Source of the DNA: Nakamurella silvestris | GTDB lineage: Bacteria > Actinomycetota > Actinomycetes > Mycobacteriales > Nakamurellaceae | Direction: 5' to 3' | DNA: 45,125 nucleotides | NCBI GenBank assembly: GCA_003576535.1 | Contig: QXCQ01000152.1 | Coordinates: 47,752 to 92,876 of the forward strand | Shown: in pieces, positions 31,601 through 38,816 of the stretch | Position numbering within the stretch: position 1 is the first letter of the stretch | Layout of the letters: each line of letters opens with the position of its first letter | The notes under the pieces: generated by a model | Databases searched by the model: none | Told to the model about the DNA's origin: nothing | Seen by the model: the letters and a program-made list of their open reading frames with translations, nothing else | Made by a program: the position numbers and the translations under genes

Positions 31601-34600
31601 GGCGATCGTCACCGACGTCGACGGGGCGGTGGCCCCGGGGCGCACGGTGAAGATCCGCGCCGCCCTGGTCACCACCAGTTGGGCGAGCGGGTCGGCCGTG
31701 GAGACCGAGTCCGATCCGCAGACCTGTGAACTGACCTCGACGGGCGATCCGGTGGTCTGCACCGTCCGGCCCACCACGGGTGGCACCTACAAGATCACCG
31801 CTACCGTTGCCGACGACCAGGGCCGGACGAGCCGATCCGTCCTCACCCGCTGGGTCGCCGGAGCTGCCGGTGGCGAGGTGGACCGCACAGTGCAGCAGCA
31901 GGCGCTCACCCTGGTCCCGGACAAGGCCGAGTACCAGCCCGGGGAGTCGGCGCAGATCCTGGTCAACTCCCCGGTGGCCGAGGGGACCGGACTGCTGACC
32001 CTGAGCCGCGGCGACGTCGTCTCCACCAGCACCTTCCCGGTCACCGGTGGATCGGCGGTGGTCTCGGTACCGGTGGCGGACAAGGACATCCCGACGATCA
32101 ACGTGTCGATCGAGGTCGCCGGCGCCGGCCCGGCAGAACCCGCTGCCGAACCGGCACCCGCGGGTCCGGAGGCCGCCGCCCGGCCCTCCGCTTTCGCCAC
32201 CGGCGCCCTCAGCCTGGCGATCTCGTCGGCCTCGCGGAAACTCGCCGTCACGGTGGCGCCCCAGGCCACCACGGTGCCCCCGGGGGCGGACACCTCGGTG
32301 GAGGTAACCGTGCGGGATGCGGCCGGAAATCCGGTGCCCGACAGCGAGTTCGAGCTGATGGTGGTGGACGAGGCGGTGCTGGCCCTGAGCGACTACCGCC
32401 TGCCCGATCCGGCAGAGGTCTTCTACGCCCCGCTGCCGAATCAGGTCTATTCGGTGTTCGGGCGGGAAAGTGTGCAGAACACCCAGCGGTCTCTCAGCCT
32501 CGCCGGTGGACGGCAGTCCGGCTGGGCCACTGATAGTGCCTACGCGTCCTCTTCGGAAACCTCGACGGTAGCGGCCATGGCTGGTGTCCCGGACAGTTCG
32601 AACCTGCAGGCCGGCCAGGCCATCAAGGTCCGCCAGGCCTTCGACGCCCTGGCGGTGTTCGAACCCTCGGTGCGCACCGATGCCGAAGGCCGTGCCACCG
32701 TCGATGTTCCGTTACCGGAAAGCCTGACCCGGTACCGGGTGATGGTGGTCGCTGTGGCCGGTGCCGACCGGTTCGGCACCGCGGAGGCCAACATCACCGC
32801 CTCCCTGCCGTTGACGGTCCGGCCGACCGCACCGCGGTTCCTCAACTTCGGGGACACCTTCGAATTGCCGGTGCTGGTGCAGAACCTGGGTTCGAGCGAT
32901 CTCTCGGTGGACGTGGTGCTGCAGACGGAGAACCTCACCGCCACGACCGCGAACAGCAACGTCGATGCGGCGGGGCAGCGGGTGACGGTGCCGGCCGACG
33001 GGAGGGTGGAGGTGCGCTTTCCGGCCTCTGCCGCCGAGGTGGGCACCGCACGGTTCCGGGTGGCGGTGGCCCCGAGCGATCCGGGTGCCGCCGGTGCGGG
33101 TGCCACCGCGGATGCGATCACCGTGAAACTTCCGGTCTACACCCCGGCGACCTCCGAGACCTTCGCCGGTTACGGAGTCATCGACGGCGGGAAGGCCGTC
33201 CGCCAGCCGGTTCTCGCCCCCACCGGGGTGATCCCGGAGTTCGGTGGACTCACCGTCAGCACCTCGACGACGGCGTTGCAGGAGCTGACGGACGCCGTCC
33301 TGTACCTGACCGACTACCGCTACGAGAGCTCGGACGGACTGGCCGCACAGGTCATGGCCATCTCCTCCCTCGGGCAGGTTCTCGCCGCTTTCGAAGCCCC
33401 GGGACTGCCGTCACCGGCCGACTTGAAAAAGCAGGTGGAGCACAAGATCGAGCAGTTGGCGGCCCTGCAGAACGCCGACGGTGGATTCCCGTACTGGCAG
33501 AAGGGGGAGCGGTCGGAGGCGTTCAACTCGATCGGCGTGGTCCAGGCCCTGCTGGCCGCCGAGGCCCAGGGCTACACGGTGTCGGCCGACACCCTCAGCC
33601 GGGCGCTGAAATTCCTCGCCGAGGTCCGCCGGCACATCCCGAAGAACACCAGCCCGTCAACCGGCGACACCATCCAGGCCTATGCGCTGAACGTCCGGCA
33701 GTCGGGCGGGGCGAAGGTGGCCGAAGCCGCGAACACCCTGTACACCGAGCGCGGGGCGAGCCTGTCACTCGACGCCCGCGCCTGGTTGCTGCCCGTTCTC
33801 ACCGACCAGGCGGCGATCAGCGCGATCACGATGTCGATCCAGAACGCCGCGGTGGACCGGGCCGGATCGGTGACCTTCACCAACAAGGCCGTGGACGACG
33901 CGTGGACCGTCCTGCAATCGAACAGCAGGACCGACGCGCTCATCCTGGACGCGCTCATCGCGGTGGACCCGCAGAGTGATCTGATCCCGAAGATCGTCGC
34001 CGGGGCGATGGGGGCGCGGCAGCAGGGGAGGTGGGAGAACGTGCAGGAGAACTCCTTCAGCCTGCTGGCCCTGAAACACTATTTCGACACCTTCGAAAGC
34101 GTGACCCCGGATCTGGTGGCCAGGGTCTGGCTCGGCGACCGCTTCGCCGGCGAGCACACCTATCGCGGTCGTACCACCGAGCAGGCCGAGATCACAGTTC
34201 CCACAGCGGATCTCGGCACCGCCGACGGCAAGGGTGTCACCATCGACAATGACGGCACGGGACGGCTGTACTACCGGATCGGGCTGCGGACGGCCCCGGC
34301 GGACTTCGATCTGGACCCGTTGGACCGCGGTTTCGTCGTGACCCGGACCTACCAGGGTGTCACGGACAAGGGGGACGTCACCCGGGACGGCGACGGGACC
34401 TGGCATGTCAAGGCCGGGGCCGAGGTGCGGGTCACGGTCTCGATGGTGGCCGAGAGCGCCCGGAACCACGTGGCGCTGGTCGACCCGCTGCCGGCCGGGC
34501 TGGAGATCCTCAACGCCGACCTGGCCGTCACACCGAAGAATCTGCGCAAGTCGATGGCCGATCGCTGGTCCTGGTCGTGGTTCGACCATCAGAACCAGCG

Positions 34601-34778
34601 GGACGACCGGGCGGAGGCGTTCAGCCGCCACCTCGGGGCAGGTGTCTACGAGTACAGCTACCTGGCCCGCGCCACCACCATCGGCGACTTCGTCGTCCCG
34701 CCGACCCGGGCCGAGGAGATGTACAGCCCGGAGACCTTCGGGCGCAGCGGTTCCGACTCAGTGGTGGTCGAGCCCTAG
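28626..34778 (+). CDS. Alpha-2-macroglobulin-like lipoprotein with degenerate thioester site
   Basis: This 2050-residue protein opens with a lipoprotein signal (LAAALVLGAC, lipid-anchored Cys29). A Pro/Gly-rich spacer follows, then Ig-like/SbsA-type domains (FVSITFNQPMVPITT and PVFVATFNQQVDP). Macroglobulin domains follow (an MG2-like domain at about 705-800, LRWLVNDDRQTYRPGERASIKGWVRM). The bait-region/BRD strands lie at about 970-1130, the alpha-2-macroglobulin domain near 1335 (VRQAFDALAVFEPSVRTDAEGRATVDVPLPES), and the alpha-toroid thioester domain at about 1540-1880. Where homologs read YPYECxEQ, this protein has YRYESSDG (Ser1568), so no thioester can form. Bacterial homologs trap proteases outside the membrane. 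ATG 28644 is an alternative start behind GGGGGA. It lacks the usual PbpC partner. Confidence 0.9.
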   Translation: MAHGGRMERRGVRRTVVAVLAAALVLGACTPDHNDGQPTPGPTVSGPTSQVLAAPEEGSPKEGTPGAKDRLVGVRLSAGKAPVAPDPVPVVTGSPLDPDGITAVTDRLPAWKPEDLTKAFNWPVESIRPPAVGKTIKESFPPAEQKPPVAVPTGPLKVLRSQPHGTVTIAPFVSITFNQPMVPITTVGRLAATDVPVTITPEVPGHWQWIGTSTLRFDADSEDFDRMPMATEYTVTVPAGTKSATGAALSKAVTVNFTTPGPVVKSLTPTGTDLPLAPVFVATFNQQVDPAAVLAKLTVAAGGSAVSIRLATEAEVAADKKATEVTGKLQTGRWVAFRPVSPLPADTAVRIDLAAGLPSAEGPLTSVNATSVKARTYAPFTLKNVQCYDGCRSGDQVTVRLSNAVDLATFRPSDVTVSPAVEGLDVQADGNQLYLYGALVPRATYRVTVADSVTDVFGQTLVGDRTGTFTVGSERRRMNPLPVLTTLRSDQANPSIFVDTVNRTQFRVRVFQVAPADWGAFSALQQRYADDWFSKNTVLSVPDWPVLSDDTVTVTGATGANKDKQVVTPIDLTAAFAADSVHGHLVVLVEPAAGERFPGGVRWQNGPTMTWVQRTAISLDAVVDSGHVRVWATDLRDGSPLAGVTVSPLGITGDPAATDEHGVAVLALSASSMSAVTATLAGDTAILPADLYGGGWQSNPRQDELRWLVNDDRQTYRPGERASIKGWVRMLTSGSDSQITAVAAGSTVGYTVSDAYGNKIAAGSADVGALGGFDFTVDIPAGASTGEAYVELTLSGQSGLEASGSQHTFQIADYRRPDFEVTATPQTAGPYVLDDPVTVGANATYYAGGPLGAAGVNWQVRTAPATYSPPGWDQYTFGIWTPWWQTDTAWGGETMGYGDYCCDYPGGAEPVVDEFDGTTDAEGKQFLQIEVGDLGADNAGLPVTLTAQATVTDVNRQAIAGTADLLVHPGKYYVGLGGGSTFVRQGEDLSVSAIVTDVDGAVAPGRTVKIRAALVTTSWASGSAVETESDPQTCELTSTGDPVVCTVRPTTGGTYKITATVADDQGRTSRSVLTRWVAGAAGGEVDRTVQQQALTLVPDKAEYQPGESAQILVNSPVAEGTGLLTLSRGDVVSTSTFPVTGGSAVVSVPVADKDIPTINVSIEVAGAGPAEPAAEPAPAGPEAAARPSAFATGALSLAISSASRKLAVTVAPQATTVPPGADTSVEVTVRDAAGNPVPDSEFELMVVDEAVLALSDYRLPDPAEVFYAPLPNQVYSVFGRESVQNTQRSLSLAGGRQSGWATDSAYASSSETSTVAAMAGVPDSSNLQAGQAIKVRQAFDALAVFEPSVRTDAEGRATVDVPLPESLTRYRVMVVAVAGADRFGTAEANITASLPLTVRPTAPRFLNFGDTFELPVLVQNLGSSDLSVDVVLQTENLTATTANSNVDAAGQRVTVPADGRVEVRFPASAAEVGTARFRVAVAPSDPGAAGAGATADAITVKLPVYTPATSETFAGYGVIDGGKAVRQPVLAPTGVIPEFGGLTVSTSTTALQELTDAVLYLTDYRYESSDGLAAQVMAISSLGQVLAAFEAPGLPSPADLKKQVEHKIEQLAALQNADGGFPYWQKGERSEAFNSIGVVQALLAAEAQGYTVSADTLSRALKFLAEVRRHIPKNTSPSTGDTIQAYALNVRQSGGAKVAEAANTLYTERGASLSLDARAWLLPVLTDQAAISAITMSIQNAAVDRAGSVTFTNKAVDDAWTVLQSNSRTDALILDALIAVDPQSDLIPKIVAGAMGARQQGRWENVQENSFSLLALKHYFDTFESVTPDLVARVWLGDRFAGEHTYRGRTTEQAEITVPTADLGTADGKGVTIDNDGTGRLYYRIGLRTAPADFDLDPLDRGFVVTRTYQGVTDKGDVTRDGDGTWHVKAGAEVRVTVSMVAESARNHVALVDPLPAGLEILNADLAVTPKNLRKSMADRWSWSWFDHQNQRDDRAEAFSRHLGAGVYEYSYLARATTIGDFVVPPTRAEEMYSPETFGRSGSDSVVVEP

Positions 34779-34794
34779 CTCGATCCAGGTCGTC

Positions 34795-34830
34795 CACGTG
34801 CCCCTCCACCCACGGGTGGAGGGGCACGTG
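34795..34830. terminator. Perfect 17-bp hairpin after the macroglobulin gene
   Basis: Arms 34795-34811 and 34814-34830 are a perfect inverted repeat (CACGTGCCCCTCCACCC and its complement) with a two-base centre. It begins 16 bases after the stop. No U-tract follows. Confidence 0.65.
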
Positions 34831-34900
34831 TGTGCGGGGCGGCCGATCTCCACCCGCCTTCCACCCGTACGCCGATGACCGGCGGGGCGTTCGACGGAAG

Positions 34901-34937
34901 TGTGGGTGTCACGGCCGAAACGGCCCCGACACCCACA
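34901..34937. promoter_or_regulatory. Second hairpin in the leader of the sensor operon
   Basis: TGTGGGTGTC (34901-34910) pairs with GACACCCACA (34928-34937), with an inner GGCC/GGCC stem around GAAAC. It ends 18 bases before ATG 34956 and could hide the ribosome site or act as an attenuator. It could also be a second terminator for the upstream gene. Confidence 0.4.
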
Positions 34938-34955
34938 CGAACCGGAGCAAGAGCG

Positions 34956-35507
34956 ATGAGTGAATTCATGACAACCCTGGCCATCAGCCTGAGCATCCTC
35001 GCGATGATGGTGCTGACCCAGTTCGGGCGCCGGGAGTACACCGCCCGCGCCGCCGTCCGACCGCTCGTCGTGGTGCTCGTCCTGGGGTACATCTACCTCA
35101 AGGATGCCCCGATCTCCGGCCCGGAGGTGCTCCTCTACGCTGCCGGGATCGGCATCGGCCTGGTGTTCGCGGTTCTGGCGACCATCAGCACCCGGCTGGA
35201 ACTGGACCCGGAATCCGGCCGTCGTTACACCCTGTGCGGTGCTGGTTTCGTCGCCACCTGGCTGGTGGCGGTCGCCGTCCGGATCGCCTTCGTCTGGTCG
35301 GTCGACAACCTGGAGGGCTTCCGGAACGCGGTGGGCACCTTCATGTACCAGCACCAGCTGGCCGAGGGATCCATCGCCCCGTTCTTCGTCCTGATGGCCC
35401 TGGCCACCGTGCTCGGCCGCACCGTGGCGGTCCGCATGCGGGTCAATGCCCTCGGCCGGGCAGATGCCGTCCGGACCGGAGCCGGTGACCTCACCGCTAG
35501 TGTCTGA
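34956..35507 (+). CDS. Five-helix membrane protein at the head of a two-component operon
   Basis: This 183-residue protein has hydrophobic segments TTLAISLSILAMMVLTQF, AAVRPLVVVLVLGYIYL, PEVLLYAAGIGIGLVFAVLATI, and LCGAGFVATWLVAVAVRIAFVW. A last segment is IAPFFVLMALATVLGRTVAV. The short GRREYTARAAVRPL and ISTRLELDPESGRRYTL loops are cytoplasmic and charged. I do not recognise the family. It resembles CcdC-like or DUF1453-like membrane proteins only in layout. The ATG at 34956 has GGAG about ten bases upstream. It ends two bases before the sensor kinase ATG, so the three genes to 37377 form one operon. A sensing or signalling role with the kinase is inferred from this. Confidence 0.75.
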   Translation: MSEFMTTLAISLSILAMMVLTQFGRREYTARAAVRPLVVVLVLGYIYLKDAPISGPEVLLYAAGIGIGLVFAVLATISTRLELDPESGRRYTLCGAGFVATWLVAVAVRIAFVWSVDNLEGFRNAVGTFMYQHQLAEGSIAPFFVLMALATVLGRTVAVRMRVNALGRADAVRTGAGDLTASV

Positions 35508-35509
35508 CC

Positions 35510-36688
35510 ATGCTGATGCAGCTTCCGCCCGCGGCCAGGACCGGCGGGCAGCGGGTCTTCCGGGCGGTGCTGCCCACCTTCGTGGTGGTGGTCGCCTGGA
35601 TCACCGTGCGGCCCCTGGGTGTGACCGGAACTGCCGGGGCGACCGCCGCCCTGCTGGTGCTGAACTCGGCGCTGATCTTCCTCCGGTCCGCGCCGTTCGG
35701 CCGGATGCGGCCGACCACCGAGATCACGGTGGTGATGCTGTGGGCGGTCGCCGCCGCCGGGTTGCTGGCCCTGAACTCCCTGAGCATCGCCCCGACCTTC
35801 GCCTTCTTCGTGGCCGGCCACGCCGGGTACCGACTCGGCTCCCGTGATGCACTGCTGGTCGCCGGTGGCACCGGGGTGCTCGCCGCCCTCGGGCTGCTGA
35901 TCAGCGGGGCGAACGGGATCGATGGGTGGCCGTGGCTGCTCGGCCTCACCGTCGCCCTCCCGGTCTTCATCGGGATGGCGAACCGCAGCCGCGATCTCGC
36001 GGTTGCCAGTGCCCTCTCGGCGGCGCAGGCCCGGGAGCGGGCCGCCGAGTCCCAGGCCAGGGCTGAGGGTCTGGCTGAACGGGCCAGGATCTCCCGGGAC
36101 GTCCACGATGTGCTCGCCCACTCCCTGTCGGGGGTGAACATGCAGCTCGAGCTCGGTGACATGTTGCTCGAGCGTGGGAATGTCGAGGCAGCGCGGGAGG
36201 CGCTCGGCAAGGCGCGCAGCATGGTCCGCGAGGGCATGGTCGAGGCCCGGCGGGCGGTCCAGGACTCGCGGGCCGAGATCCTGCCGCTGCGGGCAAGTCT
36301 GGAGGCGATGTTCGCCGGGACGGCCGAAGTGACGGTGACCGGTGCGGTGCGGGAACTGCCGACCGCGGTGACCCAGGCGGTGGTCCGGATCGCCCAGGAA
36401 TCCTTGAGCAACTCCCGCCGTCACGCACCGGGCGCTGTCGTCGAGGTGTCATTGGCCTATGGGCCCGGCACCGTCGGTCTGGTGGTGACCAACGGTCCGG
36501 CCCTGCGGCCGGACGCCTCGCCAGGCGTGTCGACGGAGGGCTCGGGCATGGGGCTGGTCGGGATGCGGGAGCGGGTGGCACTGTTGGACGGGCGGGTGGA
36601 TGCCGGACCGCTGGGCGACGGATGGTCTGTCTCGGCGGTGCTCCCCACCGTCGACCCGGCCGATGCGGACGAGCAGGAAGGACTGTGA
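35510..36688 (+). CDS. NarL-family sensor histidine kinase (HisKA_3)
   Basis: This 392-residue kinase has five to six membrane helices in its first 160 residues (for example FVVVVAWITVRPLGV, ALLVLNSALIFLRSA, EITVVMLWAVAAAGLLAL, and WPWLLGLTVALPVFIGM). A coiled linker (ALSAAQARERAAESQARAEGLAERARI) and the HisKA_3 phosphoacceptor follow, His199 in RDVHDVLAHSLSGVNMQLEL. The ATP-binding part has an N-box-like SLSNSRRHAPG and the G2-like GSGMGLVGMRERV. There is no extracytoplasmic sensor domain, so it probably senses a membrane signal or the small membrane protein encoded just upstream. The stop overlaps the start of the response regulator (TGATG), so the two are translationally coupled. Confidence 0.93.
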   Translation: MLMQLPPAARTGGQRVFRAVLPTFVVVVAWITVRPLGVTGTAGATAALLVLNSALIFLRSAPFGRMRPTTEITVVMLWAVAAAGLLALNSLSIAPTFAFFVAGHAGYRLGSRDALLVAGGTGVLAALGLLISGANGIDGWPWLLGLTVALPVFIGMANRSRDLAVASALSAAQARERAAESQARAEGLAERARISRDVHDVLAHSLSGVNMQLELGDMLLERGNVEAAREALGKARSMVREGMVEARRAVQDSRAEILPLRASLEAMFAGTAEVTVTGAVRELPTAVTQAVVRIAQESLSNSRRHAPGAVVEVSLAYGPGTVGLVVTNGPALRPDASPGVSTEGSGMGLVGMRERVALLDGRVDAGPLGDGWSVSAVLPTVDPADADEQEGL

Positions 36689-37377
36689 TGGTCGAGGGCG
36701 ACGAGGTGCGGCTGGTGGTGGTGGACGACCAGGCCTCGATCCGGGAGGCGCTCGCCATGATGCTCGACCTGATGGACGGGATCACCGTCGTCGGCACCGG
36801 CGCCGACGGCAACGAAGCGGTGGCCCTGGTCGAGGAGCACCGGCCGGATGTGGTCCTGATGGACCTGAGGATGCCTCGGATGGACGGTATCGCGGCGACA
36901 TCGGTGCTCGCCGAACGGTTCCCGGAGACCGCTGTGGTGGTGCTGACCACCTTCGACGACGAGGAGTCCATCATCGCGGCCCTGGGTGCGGGGGCACGTG
37001 GGTATCTGACGAAACAGGCGGGCCGGGCGGACATCTCGCGGGCGGTGCAGGCGGCCGCGGCCGGGCAGGCCGTCCTGGACCCGGCGGTGCAGGCGCGTCT
37101 GGTCGCGGCAGCGGTCGGGGCTGCAGCGGTCGGGGCTGCGGCGGCCCCGGCCGGGCCGGATGCGCACCGGGCGGTTCCTCCGACGGAGGTCCTGTCCGCC
37201 CGCGAACGCGAGGTGCTGGCACTCATCGCCGGCGGCCGGTCCAACAAGGAGATCGCCACCGAGTTGTACGTCACCGAGGCCACCGTCAAAACCCATGTGA
37301 ACAACATCTTCGCCAAGGCGGGGTTGCGGGATCGCGCCCAGGCCGTCCATTACGCCTTCACCCGCGGCCTCGTCTGA
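36688..37377 (+). CDS. NarL/LuxR-family response regulator
   Basis: This 229-residue regulator has a receiver domain with acidic residues in LVVVDDQASIRE and the phosphoacceptor Asp59 in LMDLRMPRMDG. The conserved Thr and Lys lie in VVVLTTFDDEE and RGYLTKQ. An alanine-rich linker of about 45 residues precedes the LuxR helix-turn-helix (LSAREREVLALIAGGRSNKEIATELYVTEATVKTHVNNIFAKAGLRDRAQAV). It is the partner of the kinase at 35510, with which it shares a TGATG overlap. The linker contains two direct repeats of the AAAVGAAAVG type (about 37108-37145). The targets are not in the sequence, but the membrane protein operon 37491-40875 and the neighbouring macroglobulin gene are possible ones. Confidence 0.93.
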   Translation: MVEGDEVRLVVVDDQASIREALAMMLDLMDGITVVGTGADGNEAVALVEEHRPDVVLMDLRMPRMDGIAATSVLAERFPETAVVVLTTFDDEESIIAALGAGARGYLTKQAGRADISRAVQAAAAGQAVLDPAVQARLVAAAVGAAAVGAAAAPAGPDAHRAVPPTEVLSAREREVLALIAGGRSNKEIATELYVTEATVKTHVNNIFAKAGLRDRAQAVHYAFTRGLV

Positions 37378-37408
37378 TCCACGCTGCCGGGCGCGGGAAG
37401 CGGCGGTT

Positions 37409-37441
37409 TATAGTTATCCGAATTGAAAGGATTCATCCTTT
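37409..37441 (+). promoter_or_regulatory. Promoter and palindrome before the membrane/DUF2252/VIT1 operon
   Basis: TATAGT (37409-37414) is the best -10 box in the gap. It is followed by AAAGGAT-TC-ATCCTTT (37426-37441), arms perfectly symmetric over 7 bp. The palindrome would lie around +10, so it could be an operator or a small leader hairpin. I see no clear -35 box. Confidence 0.5.
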
Positions 37442-37490
37442 TGGCAACACTCCTTCGGCTGAGCCGAACAGCGGACGGATAGAGGTGGGA

Positions 37491-38816
37491 ATGTCGGCCG
37501 TTCATGGACTGTCCGAGGTGGCCGGACGGGCGGCGCAGGCGGAGAGCACCTCTCGTTCCGTCGCCTGGCTGAACGAGACGGCCATCGGCGAAGCCGCGAC
37601 GAAGGTGTCCAGGTCGCTGGACCGCGAACGGACCGCGTTGTCCCGCCCGGGCCTGTCCGCCGTCGAACCCTCACCGACCTGGCGCACACGTCTGGCAGCC
37701 CTGGTCGATCCGGCGCGGGACGAAGGGATCGAGGCCGCGCCGGCCGACCCGTTCGCCGCGGCCGCTCAGGCGGAGGCGGACGCCGATGCGGCGGTGGCCG
37801 TGGCGGGGCTGGCCCTGACCGAGGCCCATCGGGCGGTGCTGCGCGCACGTGAGGCGGCCTTGCGGGCAGGGGACTCCGAAGCCGTCGCCACGGCGGTCCG
37901 CGGGTACCGTCCGCTGAAACCGGGGAGTGTGCCCGTTCGCTACGGCAAGGCCCTGCAATCGGGGACCAGCAGCGAGTTCAGCAACGTGGTGCGGACGAAA
38001 CCACGTCCGATCCTGATCAAACTGGCGATCGGCCTCGGGCTGGGTCTGGGCTACCTGCTGTTCCTGCGTCTCTTCCAGTGGGACACCAAGTCCGAGATCC
38101 TGCCCTACCTGGCCCCGTACGCGCTGTCCGGGGTGATCGGCGGGGTCGTCTGCACCAATGCGCTCAGCTGGGACGCCACCCGTGTGCGCCGGGCGCTGAC
38201 GAGCGGGGAGCGGCTGTGGTTGTTGCTGCTGAGCAAGAACGCCACCATGTTCGTCCTCGTCGGAGCTGCCGGGCTGCTGCTGAGTGTGCTCTTCGCTTGG
38301 CGCGCAGGGGATTTCAGCACCCTGCTCAAGGCCCTGGGTGAGCTGGCCACGATGATGCTCATCTGGCTCGGTGTGGGGAACGTGCTCTCGGTGATCCTGC
38401 CGTTGCGGGTGGAGCCGTTGAAGATGAGGTTCAAGGACGGAACCTTGCGTCCCTTCCTCTTCTCCTTCGTCACCTCCTACGTCATCGGGCTGGGGGTCAA
38501 CCTGATCCTGACCTGGAAGATCTGGGCGAAACAATCGATGATCGCCGAGCTCGGCGGAGCCTGGGTCCCGGTGCTGATGCTGGTGTTCACCGCCTTGGTG
38601 ACCTACCTGTTGCTCACCGTGCTGGCCGTCAGCCTCGCCGATCAACCGCGGATCAGGCGGGCGCTGTTGCGCGAGATGGTCGACTACAAGACCGCGGAGA
38701 CCGCGCGGCCGTTGAACTCCCCGCTGCCGGCACCGGCACCCGGGTCGGCCCAGGAAGCCACCAACCAGCAAGTCACCAACCAGGAAGTCACCGAGAGGAA
38801 GAACCAGAACACGTGA
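37491..38816 (+). CDS. Six-helix membrane protein with long helical N-terminus, first gene of DUF2252 operon
   Basis: This 441-residue protein has an Ala-rich, probably helical cytoplasmic N-terminal part of about 160 residues (AAAQAEADADAAVAVAGLALTEAHRAVLRAREAALRAG). Six membrane helices follow (ILIKLAIGLGLGLGYLLFLRLF, LSGVIGGVVCTNALSW, MFVLVGAAGLLLSVLF, ATMMLIWLGVGNVLSVILPL, LFSFVTSYVIGLGVNLIL, and VLMLVFTALVTYLLLTVLAV). The helix layout and the segment RRALTSGERLWLLLLSKN recall ABC-2-type permeases, but I cannot name the family. The ATG at 37491 has an AGAGG/GGGA ribosome site. Its stop overlaps the GTG of the DUF2252 gene (GTGA). The C-terminal tail (NQQVTNQEVTERKNQ) is encoded by a short direct repeat. 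Confidence 0.78.
   Translation: MSAVHGLSEVAGRAAQAESTSRSVAWLNETAIGEAATKVSRSLDRERTALSRPGLSAVEPSPTWRTRLAALVDPARDEGIEAAPADPFAAAAQAEADADAAVAVAGLALTEAHRAVLRAREAALRAGDSEAVATAVRGYRPLKPGSVPVRYGKALQSGTSSEFSNVVRTKPRPILIKLAIGLGLGLGYLLFLRLFQWDTKSEILPYLAPYALSGVIGGVVCTNALSWDATRVRRALTSGERLWLLLLSKNATMFVLVGAAGLLLSVLFAWRAGDFSTLLKALGELATMMLIWLGVGNVLSVILPLRVEPLKMRFKDGTLRPFLFSFVTSYVIGLGVNLILTWKIWAKQSMIAELGGAWVPVLMLVFTALVTYLLLTVLAVSLADQPRIRRALLREMVDYKTAETARPLNSPLPAPAPGSAQEATNQQVTNQEVTERKNQNT
38755..38799 (+). repeat. Three 15-bp direct repeats in the C-terminal tail
   Basis: Units of the form AAGTCACCAACCAGG start at 38755, 38770 and 38785. The first two are close copies and the third is diverged after CACC. They encode the polar tail ATNQQVTNQEVTER of the membrane protein. 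The repeat keeps the reading frame. Confidence 0.7.
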
